Shown here piece after piece: positions 17,134 to 24,626 of a stretch of DNA of 35,878 nucleotides (the first letter of the stretch is position 1; each line of letters starts with the position of its first letter). The notes beneath the pieces are model-generated. The model did not search any database and was not told the origin of the DNA. It saw only the letters and a list, made by a program, of their open reading frames with translations. A program made the position numbers and the translations under genes. The stretch is from an uncultured Bacteroidales bacterium. GTDB lineage: Bacteria > Bacteroidota > Bacteroidia > Bacteroidales > UBA932. Where the stretch lies: positions 1 through 35,878 of the forward strand of contig CALEJC010000093.1 in the NCBI GenBank assembly GCA_937898205.1, read 5' to 3'.

Positions 17134-17936
17134 TGAAAAAAATAGTGGAATGTTTCTATCCCTGGGATGAAGAAGACATTGATTTTCTTGCAAAATATGG
17201 AATAATCATTAAACTGGGATCAGGTCGAATAAGATTTGATTATGATGAACGATATCCTGAAATCAGAAGTTATTTTAAAAATAAATATCATTCATCAGGT
17301 GTTATTGCTTATGAATACTCTAAAGAAGAATTCGATAACTCTGAGTATTATATTCTAAAAGGTATATATGGTTGTGGGTTTCCACAACCGGAGAAGGATT
17401 ATAAATACAAGTCTTTATGCTTTGATATAAATAAAATATGTCCAGTTTGTGGTTGCGGTAGAGAGCAGATTAACGACCTGCGCATAAGAAAGGGAGCAAA
17501 ACACGGCATCTTTGGGTACTCCGCATGGTTACATGATGAACTCTTTGTGCATAAAGAAGTATATGAAGAAATTTTTGCTCCCTTAGGAGTAAATAAAAGA
17601 AGAGTTATCAAGGGAGGAAAAATTCTGGAAGATGTTTTTCAACTTGTCATTCCCGTAATCGATGAGTCTATTTATTTGGCGGATAGAGAGTTTGAGATAT
17701 GCCCCTTCTGTGGTGAGGTTAAATATTCAATGCAACATTATGCTTATCCTTTCTTCCCTCTTCATAAGAATCCACTGCCTGGTATATATAAAACTAAAGA
17801 ATATTTCGGTGCTGAACAGGGCCGCCAAGCACAACGTATTATCTTTATATCAAAAGATGTAGCAGACAAACTGCTTAAGCGCAAGGATATTAAAGATTAT
17901 TTTTTGCTCCCTTGCCGCAGGGCAAACAACAAATAG
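17133..17936 (+). CDS. Putative cytosolic immunity protein with two CxxC zinc-ribbon motifs
   Basis: 267 aa, no signal peptide or membrane segment. The ATG shares its A with the stop of the broken nuclease tip (TAATG), so the pair was once translationally coupled. Two cysteine clusters, ICPVCGCG (Cys103, 106, 108) and ICPFCGE (Cys190, 193), suggest a metal-binding ribbon formed from distant halves. I cannot name the family with certainty. Context makes it the immunity partner of the HHL nuclease, and its cytosolic location fits a nucleic-acid-cutting toxin. The frame is intact although the toxin is dead, consistent with an orphan immunity gene kept for protection against relatives. AT-rich, unlike the flanking housekeeping genes. 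Confidence 0.7.
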   Translation: MKKIVECFYPWDEEDIDFLAKYGIIIKLGSGRIRFDYDERYPEIRSYFKNKYHSSGVIAYEYSKEEFDNSEYYILKGIYGCGFPQPEKDYKYKSLCFDINKICPVCGCGREQINDLRIRKGAKHGIFGYSAWLHDELFVHKEVYEEIFAPLGVNKRRVIKGGKILEDVFQLVIPVIDESIYLADREFEICPFCGEVKYSMQHYAYPFFPLHKNPLPGIYKTKEYFGAEQGRQAQRIIFISKDVADKLLKRKDIKDYFLLPCRRANNK

Positions 17937-18070
17937 CCCCAATATATACCTTGCGATGTATTTTGTAAAATTCATATAATTGAGAGGACAACCATTTTCC
18001 TATAGAAGGGCTTTGAGAGAAGCATTTAGGATTAAGGTAACTTTGAAAATATTGCAGCGAGAGCGACCGG

Positions 18071-18194
18071 GCTTTGTGGGGTCGGTTTCTGGAGGGCTAG
18101 CCGGCCGCGGCTGTGAGCGGAAGGGACCCGGCCGCAAGGCTGGGGAGGATAGACACGAAGTGTCGTACCCTCCGGAAGCCGACCGCCACAAAGC
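18071..18194 (+). repeat. Structured GC-rich element, copy 2 (unknown family)
   Basis: Outer arms 18071-18096 and 18168-18194 pair over about 24 of 26 positions plus two G-U pairs and one bulge. Inside are hairpin A (18099-18112, AGCCG/CGGCT), the linker GTGAGCGGAAGGG (18113-18125, identical to copy 1), hairpin B (18127-18144, CCCGGCC/GGCTGGG around GCAA), the linker GAGGATA, and hairpin C (18152-18164, GACAC-GAA-GTGTC) followed by GTACCC. The arms share no obvious sequence with copy 1. Its right arm ends 4 bp before a fragment of RHS core coding sequence. The rest of the stretch 17937-18070 is AT-rich and I see nothing in it. Confidence 0.7.
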
Positions 18195-18198
18195 CAAG

Positions 18199-18300
18199 CT
18201 CCGTCGCTGGATGACCCCGGATTCCCTCTCTGAGAAGTACTATTTGCTCTCTCCATATAACGTCTGTGCAGGAAATCCTATCATTTTTGTAGATAAGTAA
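18199..18300 (+). pseudogene. Orphan RHS core fragment
   Basis: 33 codons plus stop reading LRRWMTPDSLSEKYYLLSPY, then NVCAGNPIIFVDK. They align with LLRWMTPDTLSEKYYGISPYAFCNNSPMVFVDPDG of the full RHS protein (residues 1750-1784). The fragment stops exactly where the tip would begin. It has no start codon or upstream RHS sequence. The open frame continues upstream through the structured element, but that translation is not RHS-like. Probably the left-over core end of a displaced toxin cassette. Confidence 0.8.
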
Positions 18301-18301
18301 C

Positions 18302-18345
18302 AAAAAGGAAGTAACCGACAAAAATTGCCGGTTACTTCCTTTTTT
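18302..18345. terminator. Strong, probably bidirectional terminator
   Basis: A stem AAGGAAGTAACCG / CGGTTACTTCCTT (about 18305-18317 with 18329-18341) is flanked by an A-run on the left and a T-run on the right. It separates the plus-strand RHS island from the converging aldolase operon, 11 bp from the aldolase stop codon, and can serve both. Confidence 0.85.
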
Positions 18346-18356
18346 ATATGGAGTGA

Positions 18357-19658
18357 TTATTCGCCCACGTGGAATGCCACGCGGAGGTCCTCAACTTCCT
18401 GGTCTGTGATCGGGTGAAGCTTTCCTGCAGGGGCTGCGAGGATGAGTGACTTGGCGCTGAATTCGGCTACCTCAAGGCGATCAAACGCATTGATGAGGGA
18501 GTCAGATGCCACGATCACCGAGTCGTTGGCAAGCATCACACAAGAGCGGTTCTTAAACGCGTCAGCCACTGTCACCGGATCTGTATACTGGATGCCAAAT
18601 GGGAACTTAGGTACATCCTGGAGGAAGATCCAGCTCTCAGGGATGGTGCGCACATTAAACTCGCTGTCTGTGGTGCAGAAGCCCATCAATGAAGGGCACT
18701 GAGTGAGCACAATAGCCTGCACTTTAGGGTTGCGACGATAGATCTCAAAATGGAGAGCGCTCGCACGGCTTGGTCTCTTGCCTGCTTCGGCCATACCATC
18801 TTTGATCTGCACGATATCATCCTCATTGATATCCCAACGCTGGATGCCGCTTGGAGTGATGAGGAAGTCGTTATCCTTCCAGCGCATTGACACTGTGCCG
18901 TATGAGCTGCTCATCAATCTCTGATCACAAGCTCTGCGCACAAGGCGGCAGATCTCTGTTCTGATAGCTCTCTCATCTGAAGGATGAGTTACGTTCATAA
19001 AGTGCTGGAAGTTTGGAAGATACTTCTCATGCATCAAAACCTGCTCAGGAGTGAGGTAATTTGGCTCGCCGAGGGTCTTGGCATTAAGGATTGTGCGGGC
19101 ACAAAGCTCGAGGGTCTCAAATCTCTGGTATGCGTCACCGATGTCTTCGCCACAAAGCACCACGCCATGGTTTTCCATGATCACAGCCTTGTACTCAGGG
19201 TTTTTCTGGAACTCAGCTGCGATGCTCTCACCGAGAGCGTTACTGCCTGGAACATCATATTTGGCAAATCCGATTGGGCCACACACGTCGTGTGCCTGAG
19301 GGATAATAGAGGTATCAGGAATCTGATGTATCACGCTGAAAGTCACGAGTCCTGGAGGATGAGCGTGGATCACAGCTCTCATCTTAGGACGGATCTGATA
19401 GATGGCCTTATGGAAAGGATACTCGGATGACGGACGGTGACGGCCTACGATAGTGCCGTCTGCCTTTACACACATGATGTCGGCGGCTGTAAGGGAACCC
19501 TTATCCACACCGGCAGGAGTAATCCACATATCCCCATTTTCATCCATAATGGAAAGGTTTCCTCCTGAAGTAGTGGTGAGACCGCTACGATAGATGCGAC
19601 CGATGATCAGAGCAAGCTGCTCTGCAGGGTGCATAAGTTGAGTGTTTAGTAGTTTCAT
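18357..19658 (-). CDS. Tandem class II aldolase/adducin-domain protein, second domain degenerate
   Basis: 433 aa from the ATG at 19658, which lies 10 bp after the lplA-like stop. A TTG 21 bp upstream would overlap that gene and is less likely. Domain 1 (about 10-200) has the class II zinc site: Glu79 in RPSSEYPFH, His98 and His100 in HAH, and His164 in ENHG. Domain 2 (about 225-425) is a recognisable repeat of the same fold (RPSRASALHFEIYRRNPKVQAIVLTQ then CPSLM), but the Glu is Ala, HAH is TQC and NHG is NDS, so it cannot bind zinc in the same way. Expected chemistry for domain 1 is reversible cleavage or epimerisation of a sugar phosphate such as fuculose- or rhamnulose-1-phosphate; the substrate is unknown. 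Last gene of the DUF4954-SIS-lipoate ligase operon. Confidence 0.85.
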   Translation of the reverse strand: MKLLNTQLMHPAEQLALIIGRIYRSGLTTTSGGNLSIMDENGDMWITPAGVDKGSLTAADIMCVKADGTIVGRHRPSSEYPFHKAIYQIRPKMRAVIHAHPPGLVTFSVIHQIPDTSIIPQAHDVCGPIGFAKYDVPGSNALGESIAAEFQKNPEYKAVIMENHGVVLCGEDIGDAYQRFETLELCARTILNAKTLGEPNYLTPEQVLMHEKYLPNFQHFMNVTHPSDERAIRTEICRLVRRACDQRLMSSSYGTVSMRWKDNDFLITPSGIQRWDINEDDIVQIKDGMAEAGKRPSRASALHFEIYRRNPKVQAIVLTQCPSLMGFCTTDSEFNVRTIPESWIFLQDVPKFPFGIQYTDPVTVADAFKNRSCVMLANDSVIVASDSLINAFDRLEVAEFSAKSLILAAPAGKLHPITDQEVEDLRVAFHVGE

Positions 19659-19668
19659 ATCGTTTAAA

Positions 19669-20625
19669 TTAATTACCAATCAGCAATGCGAATATTTCCT
19701 CAGCGCTCGTCCCCTCGAAGTACCGACCGACCTCACACGCCCTCACAGCCTCCCACACAAGCTCACGCTCGAAGCGCAGCCCGAGGAGACGAGCGCTGAA
19801 CTCGGCAGCATCCTGCTCCCCGACAAAATCTCCCCCGAAGCGCAGAGCATCAATACAGCCACCCTTCAGGCTAAGCGAGAGCTCTACTGTGCCACAGGCA
19901 TACCTCCCTCGCCGCTGAAAATCAGCTTCCTTACTGCGTCCGTATACCCAGTCCCAGGAAGCAAACTTCTGCTCCGCTTCGCTACGGATCTGCTCCATGG
20001 CATCTTCCGGAAGCTCCAACCGAGTGTCCTCACCGGCAAGATAGGCGGCAAGATGAGCAACAAACTCCTCAAACGACATATCTGCAGGCAGATATTCCTT
20101 GAGATTGGCGACTCTCGACCGCACAGAAGCTATCCCCTTGGCCTGAAGTTTTGAACTTGGAGTATCAAGCACCTTTGTCAAAGTGTCGAGGTCCACATCA
20201 TACATCAATGTGCCATGGATGAGCTCCCGCTCCTTCCACACACGCTTGGCATAGCCTGAGACCTTGCGACCATCTACAAATATATCATTTCTTCCCGACA
20301 ATTCCGCATTTATCCCTAAACTCTTCAGGGCATCGACAATCGGCTGCGGACTCAGGTCCTTCCCTACAAATGTATAGTTAAGGTTTTTCAGGTCGTGATA
20401 TACTGCACCGCCACCTGTCACTCTTCGTGCAAGACAGATGCCTTCCTGTCGCAGATAATCAAGGTTTACCTCGCTATAGACATTTTGATTCAGGCCGACA
20501 ATCACCGCCGGACTGTTTTGCCATAGGTAGAAAAAACTCTCATTCGACGAATATTGCTGCAAGCAATACTCGTCGAATGACATATTAAAATAAGGATCTG
20601 TTGACTTATTTATGAGGAATTTCAC
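19669..20625 (-). CDS. lplA: Lipoate-protein ligase A-like protein
   Basis: 318 aa. The N-terminal half is the biotin/lipoate ligase fold with the lipoate signature RRVTGGGAVYHDLKNLNYTF and PAVIVGLNQN; GRNDIFVDGRKVSGYAKRVWKERELIHGTLMYDVD follows, containing the Lys expected to contact lipoyl-AMP. The C-terminal accessory domain (about 230-318) is also present. It should attach lipoate to 2-oxoacid dehydrogenase or GcvH proteins. Starts with GTG at 20625 behind an AGGGAA Shine-Dalgarno-like stretch. A long inverted repeat lies in codons about 16-28. Position between a SIS protein and an aldolase is odd for a lipoylation gene and may only reflect operon convenience. Confidence 0.9.
   Translation of the reverse strand: MKFLINKSTDPYFNMSFDEYCLQQYSSNESFFYLWQNSPAVIVGLNQNVYSEVNLDYLRQEGICLARRVTGGGAVYHDLKNLNYTFVGKDLSPQPIVDALKSLGINAELSGRNDIFVDGRKVSGYAKRVWKERELIHGTLMYDVDLDTLTKVLDTPSSKLQAKGIASVRSRVANLKEYLPADMSFEEFVAHLAAYLAGEDTRLELPEDAMEQIRSEAEQKFASWDWVYGRSKEADFQRRGRYACGTVELSLSLKGGCIDALRFGGDFVGEQDAAEFSARLLGLRFERELVWEAVRACEVGRYFEGTSAEEIFALLIGN
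20541..20579. repeat. Perfect-but-one inverted repeat inside the lplA 5' coding region
   Basis: CATTCGACGA (20541-20550) pairs with TCGTCGAATG (20570-20579), and TATTGCT (20552-20558) with AGCAATA (20562-20568): 17 pairs, one internal mismatch and a 3-nt loop. It falls in the coding sequence about 45 bases after the GTG start, so the mRNA would carry a stable hairpin just downstream of the initiation region. Confidence 0.75.
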
Positions 20626-20637
20626 TTCCCTGCAAGA

Positions 20638-21645
20638 TTACATCTCGTTGCCCACCTTGCGAGCTCTCTCCGGCTTGTCAAGGTTGATGCCGTCGCTCAC
20701 TGCGATTTCCACAAGCACGTTCCAGCCGGCGCAAAGATAAACATAGTTCTGGAGGCAAGCCTCTGGCACTACGATTGTCTTATCAAAGGCTGTCTGCTTT
20801 GTGCTGATGGCCACTGTGTGCACTCCTGCACCCTTGAGCACTGAGATAAACTTCTCTGTCTCGCTCTCGATAGGATTTACCACAAATACTACATCGCCCT
20901 CCTGCATAACCTCCTCGATACCATGCACAGCATAGGTTCCCTCAAGGAAGTCGCTCTTGCGGCGTGTGATTTCGTTGGTCTTGAGTGTGAGCTCCTCAGC
21001 GACACCGTCATTAAGTCCGCTGAAGTAGATAGTCTGAGCAGACTTTACCCAAGAGATGATCTCAGGGTCGATCTGCATGGTGAGGGCTTCCTCAAGTTTC
21101 TCAGGAAGTCCGGCAAGAGAAGCCTTCATGTCCTTGCCCTGAAGATGCCAGAAGATTGACTCACAGAAGAGTCCCTGCTCCACAACGCTCTTAGTGGCAG
21201 CCACAGCCTCTTCCCAACCACAGCCAAGCACATGACCCTTCACGCAGGTCTGCTCGATAGGAGTGTCAGGGTTGGCACTGAGTGAATATATTTCTTTATG
21301 TCCCTGCTCCGCAAGCTGCTTTGCAAGCATGAGTGCTTCTCTGGTTCTACCCGAGTTAGAATCTACGAGCACAGTATATTTGCTAAGGTCATAGGCGGCT
21401 GCCTGACGGGCACCGTCCAACTGTACATTTACATCCTGTCCCCACTTGAGTGCTCTATAACGAGCATTCTTTGCCGGGATAAGACGTGATGAGCCTTCTC
21501 CTGTGAAGAAGATTTTGCCAGTCTTCTTGACTGACTCTGCTACAAACTCCGAGCAAGCAGGATCAAAAGCGGCAACTGTGGCCACTGTATCCATCATTTC
21601 TCTAACCAAATAAAACTCAGAGTACTTAGATTCTTTTAAATTCAT
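20638..21645 (-). CDS. SIS domain (sugar isomerase-fold) protein
   Basis: 335 aa, two SIS-type halves as in the isomerase part of GlmS. First half: GKIFFTGEGSSRLIPAKNAR (phosphosugar-binding Ser loop), then TVLVDSNSGRTREALMLAKQ and IYSLSANPDTPIEQ. Second half: IYFSGLNDGVAEELTLKTNEITRRKSDFLEGTYAVHG, followed by EVMQEGDVVFVVNP. The protein probably binds or isomerises a phosphorylated (amino) sugar in the cytosol; no catalytic assignment is possible here. It sits 12 bp after DUF4954 and 12 bp before lplA, and with the aldolase downstream it hints at an uncharacterised sugar-phosphate route. Confidence 0.85.
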   Translation of the reverse strand: MNLKESKYSEFYLVREMMDTVATVAAFDPACSEFVAESVKKTGKIFFTGEGSSRLIPAKNARYRALKWGQDVNVQLDGARQAAAYDLSKYTVLVDSNSGRTREALMLAKQLAEQGHKEIYSLSANPDTPIEQTCVKGHVLGCGWEEAVAATKSVVEQGLFCESIFWHLQGKDMKASLAGLPEKLEEALTMQIDPEIISWVKSAQTIYFSGLNDGVAEELTLKTNEITRRKSDFLEGTYAVHGIEEVMQEGDVVFVVNPIESETEKFISVLKGAGVHTVAISTKQTAFDKTIVVPEACLQNYVYLCAGWNVLVEIAVSDGINLDKPERARKVGNEM

Positions 21646-21657
21646 ACGTCTACCATT

Positions 21658-23862
21658 TTAAACTCGGGACTTCAAGGCATCAAGCATAACCAGCACCTCT
21701 TCTGTCTCTTTTTTAATCAATTTAACAAAACTATTGTCGTCCAATTCGCCGATTGCCGCAATCATTTCGTCCTGGTTGCGATAGGTGGCCCGGCGGAACG
21801 GATTATGATAGTCTTTCTCGCGAGAAGCACGCACCTGATCGCAGATAAACCTTCTCACTTCCTTCTCGTCTTCGATTGCCGCAAGCCAATCCTCTGCAGT
21901 CATCTTATCCAAGCCGTGAAGCTCGCAGTAGCAGGCATAGGCATGGTTAAATTTGTCCATCGGATAACGCTCCCAGATGCTATCATACCTCTCATGGATC
22001 GCCTTCCAAGAGTCAAGAACTCCGACACCGATATCTGCACGCAGGGTATCCACATCGCTTTCCTTCATGAGCTGTCCGCCCATATTTACCCAAGACTTCA
22101 CTCTTTCTGTGCTCAAAGCTGCAGTCATCTGCTCAAAATCTGCCTCAGGATGTGCTTCCATATAGGCTATCACATTGTTGATCAGATAGTGGGTAATCAT
22201 ATCCTTGTAGGCTTTGTGAGCTTTGTAGGCCTTCAGGATGACAACCTCTCTTCTTGATTTTTCCATGCCCTCGCCAAGCACCTTGAGACCATCGACCACT
22301 GATGCATCACCTGCAAAGAGCTCAGCTCCGATCTTCCTCAGCTCCTGCTCAGACTTGTCTTCCCAACCCTGTCCCTGCGATTTGAGCCAAGCCTTTGCTG
22401 TCCAGACTTCAAGAAGCGCGATTGCTGTCAAGGCCTCTTCCATGCTATCAGGGGCAAAAGTGTCAAACTCGATGTGCTGAACTTTGGTCACACGAGTGTC
22501 TCTAGTCTGGAACTTCCAGTTGTTACGAGCCAGCGCATACATATTGTAGTTCCACCAGAAAGCCGGCATAACTTCAAGTCTGCCTTGGGCTTCATTGTTG
22601 CCTACAACGCTGAAAGGCAGCTTGATATTCAGCTCTGCCGGATATGCTCCCTTGGAAAGAAGGGTATATGACGGGAATATTGACGAATGTTTGATCGAGG
22701 TGCACAAGCCCGGCCAGAAACCTCTTCCGGCCACGACTTCGTTATCATTGGAGCGGCTGTTGTGGTTGGATCCCACGGTTGCACCGGCTGCCATGTTGCT
22801 TTGTCCCTTGATGCATGACGCGATGAGGAAAGAGTTGTTGTGATGCTGCTCGTGCGCAGGGAATACAAGGTTGTTGAGCGCTTCGCAGCAAGAGATTGTG
22901 CTGTTGTCTCCAAGTATTGTATCGATAACTCTTGCGCCATACTTCAGCTTGCAGTTGGTGCCGATCACAAACTTTACTGCAGTACATCCATAGAAGATGC
23001 GGCTTCCATAACCCACGATACCGTTGACAAGGATTACGTTTTCTCCGATCTGAGTGGCTTCCTTTTCAGAAGAAAGGATGGTGATATTCTTGAGCTTGCT
23101 GGCTCCCTTGATATAGCAATATGGACCGATCTTGGCATCCTTGATGATCTCCGAGGTCTTGATCACACAAGACTCACCCACTGTGCCATAGTAGCCTCTA
23201 TGGTTGTCCTGGCTGTTTTGAGTAATCTCCTTGAGTTTTGTCTGAAGAGCCTTATCATCGACATACTTACCCCAGAGGTAGGCATCGGCAGTAATCATCC
23301 CCTCAAAAGGACATACTTTCCTGCAGCCTGTCTCGTTCATGATCTCCAGCTGCACTCTCACGCTTTCTTTCTCGCCATCCTTGATGATGCCGTTACCAAA
23401 CTTCGAGTGGTCGGTTGTAGACATCTCGTGGATATTGAAAAGCATGCAACGGTCACCTATAATATAATGACTAAGATAGTGCACATCGTGGATTGCACAG
23501 TCGTCGCCGATATCACAAGAGTGGATAGATGAGTTGGTAATGCCTACAGGCAGTCTCAAATCATGGAACTGAAGACCCTTCTCAGACACGCGTCCGATGC
23601 GGACTGTGCCGTAGAAGTTATTATTCTTGATATAGCGTGGAGAAAACTCGTCGGTTACATAGATCGAGTCCCAACTTGCAGCATTATTGTTATTCAGGAC
23701 AAGTCGCTCTATTTCGTCGCTGGTGAGGTGACGCCACTCACTTTGCGGGCGTTTTGATTGACGATTTCTTAAATAATATTTATTCTCTCCCTCGGGCAGA
23801 AATGACGGATCAATCCATGCATCAAAAAGCTTCTCCGGAGCTAGAATCGTAACCTTCTCCAT
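21658..23862 (-). CDS. DUF4954 family protein with left-handed beta-helix repeats
   Basis: 734 aa, no signal peptide. The N-terminal 430 residues contain many hexapeptide-like turns (VGITNSSIHSCDIGDDCAIHDV, IIGDRCMLFNI, KIGPYCYIKGASKLKN, IGENVILVNGIVGYGSRIFYGC), as in acyl- and nucleotidyl-transferases. The C-terminal third is alpha-helical and charged. I recognise it as DUF4954, a mainly Bacteroidota family without known function. By fold it might be a sugar acyltransferase, but no catalytic His pair can be assigned. First gene of the operon with SIS, lplA and aldolase; the candidate promoter is at 23894-23924. Confidence 0.8.
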   Translation of the reverse strand: MEKVTILAPEKLFDAWIDPSFLPEGENKYYLRNRQSKRPQSEWRHLTSDEIERLVLNNNNAASWDSIYVTDEFSPRYIKNNNFYGTVRIGRVSEKGLQFHDLRLPVGITNSSIHSCDIGDDCAIHDVHYLSHYIIGDRCMLFNIHEMSTTDHSKFGNGIIKDGEKESVRVQLEIMNETGCRKVCPFEGMITADAYLWGKYVDDKALQTKLKEITQNSQDNHRGYYGTVGESCVIKTSEIIKDAKIGPYCYIKGASKLKNITILSSEKEATQIGENVILVNGIVGYGSRIFYGCTAVKFVIGTNCKLKYGARVIDTILGDNSTISCCEALNNLVFPAHEQHHNNSFLIASCIKGQSNMAAGATVGSNHNSRSNDNEVVAGRGFWPGLCTSIKHSSIFPSYTLLSKGAYPAELNIKLPFSVVGNNEAQGRLEVMPAFWWNYNMYALARNNWKFQTRDTRVTKVQHIEFDTFAPDSMEEALTAIALLEVWTAKAWLKSQGQGWEDKSEQELRKIGAELFAGDASVVDGLKVLGEGMEKSRREVVILKAYKAHKAYKDMITHYLINNVIAYMEAHPEADFEQMTAALSTERVKSWVNMGGQLMKESDVDTLRADIGVGVLDSWKAIHERYDSIWERYPMDKFNHAYACYCELHGLDKMTAEDWLAAIEDEKEVRRFICDQVRASREKDYHNPFRRATYRNQDEMIAAIGELDDNSFVKLIKKETEEVLVMLDALKSRV

Positions 23863-23893
23863 AACAATATACTTTAGAGATTATTTTAACCCC

Positions 23894-23924
23894 CAAAAAT
23901 ATAAAAACAGCAAAAAAAAACAAT
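23894..23924 (-). promoter_or_regulatory. Candidate promoter of the DUF4954 operon
   Basis: On the minus strand TATTTTTG (23894-23901) fits TAnnTTTG exactly. ATTG (23921-23924), one base off TTTG, lies 19 nt upstream. The site is in an A/T-rich spacer, so chance matches are easy. It lies 31 bp before the start codon. Confidence 0.4.
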
Positions 23925-23951
23925 GATTTTTTTTAAAAATCTAACACCCGG

Positions 23952-24509
23952 CTACAACAATGGCAGAAGATAATTCTTTATCTCAGGGAAGGTAGGAAGG
24001 TGCTTACCGGGGTAACGCACCCCCTGGCCGGGATAGTACAGCTCAAACTCGTCGAAGCAATTGACCATCTCATCTTCTGTAGCAAACATCCCCCTTGTAA
24101 GAGACTGTTCCTGAGGTGTCAGGTCATCAAATTCCACACATTCCAGCGCCTCATATCCACGACAGATGTCTTCGGTGATAAAAAAGCTTTCGGCACCATC
24201 CTGCCGAGGCGAAAGATACTTCACCTCCCCTATCATAGTGCGCATCAAGCGCGACACATGGAAGTCAGGATTGACAAGAATCTTGCGGTATCCACGCAAC
24301 TTCTGAGCCCAGAATCCTCCCAAAGACAGACCGACTACAAGATCAGGATGCTCCCTGTCGCAGATACCCTGCAACATCTCCAGCGCCTCCCGGGGATCGA
24401 TAGGCACATCAGGGGCAATCACCTCGCAAGGCTTGAGGAGTATCCTAAGCGAGGAAGCCATCTTATAAGCTCCGGAGGAAGCCAGTCCGTGTATGAAAAG
24501 TATGCGCAT
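23952..24509 (-). CDS. YqiA/UPF0227-like alpha/beta-hydrolase esterase
   Basis: 185 aa, cytosolic. The N-terminal MRILFIHGLASSG gives the oxyanion loop, GLSLGGFWAQ contains the nucleophile Ser62, and the C-terminal PGKHLPTF supplies the likely catalytic His. Length and motif spacing match the YqiA/YcfP group of small esterases, whose physiological substrates are poorly known. It is the last gene of the long minus-strand envelope run, separated from the cyclophilin gene by 117 bp containing a hairpin, so it may have its own promoter. Confidence 0.8.
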   Translation of the reverse strand: MRILFIHGLASSGAYKMASSLRILLKPCEVIAPDVPIDPREALEMLQGICDREHPDLVVGLSLGGFWAQKLRGYRKILVNPDFHVSRLMRTMIGEVKYLSPRQDGAESFFITEDICRGYEALECVEFDDLTPQEQSLTRGMFATEDEMVNCFDEFELYYPGQGVRYPGKHLPTFPEIKNYLLPLL

Positions 24510-24530
24510 AATCAGTCCTTAAATAATTAA

Positions 24531-24560
24531 GATAGGGCTTATCTCACGACAAGCCCTATC
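24531..24560 (-). terminator. Hairpin after the cyclophilin gene, possible weak terminator
   Basis: Perfect 10-bp arms GATAGGGCTT / AAGCCCTATC around a 10-nt loop. On the minus strand they are followed by an interrupted T/A stretch, not a clean T-run. It lies between the cyclophilin stop and the esterase start. Confidence 0.5.
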
Positions 24561-24626
24561 AGCAATTCTAACCTAAAATTAAACCTATGAAAAAACTATT
24601 CACGGCATTCTCTACAAAAATCATTC

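Noticed and set aside
10091..18194. RHS island as an invertible DNA segment between the inverted elements
   Set aside because: The copies are inverted, but the identical stretch is only about 13 bp and no invertase gene or site is visible.
17980..18300. 106-codon open frame covering structured element copy 2 and the RHS core fragment
   Set aside because: Starts with TTG, and only the last 33 codons resemble a known protein; the remainder is the GC-rich folded element.
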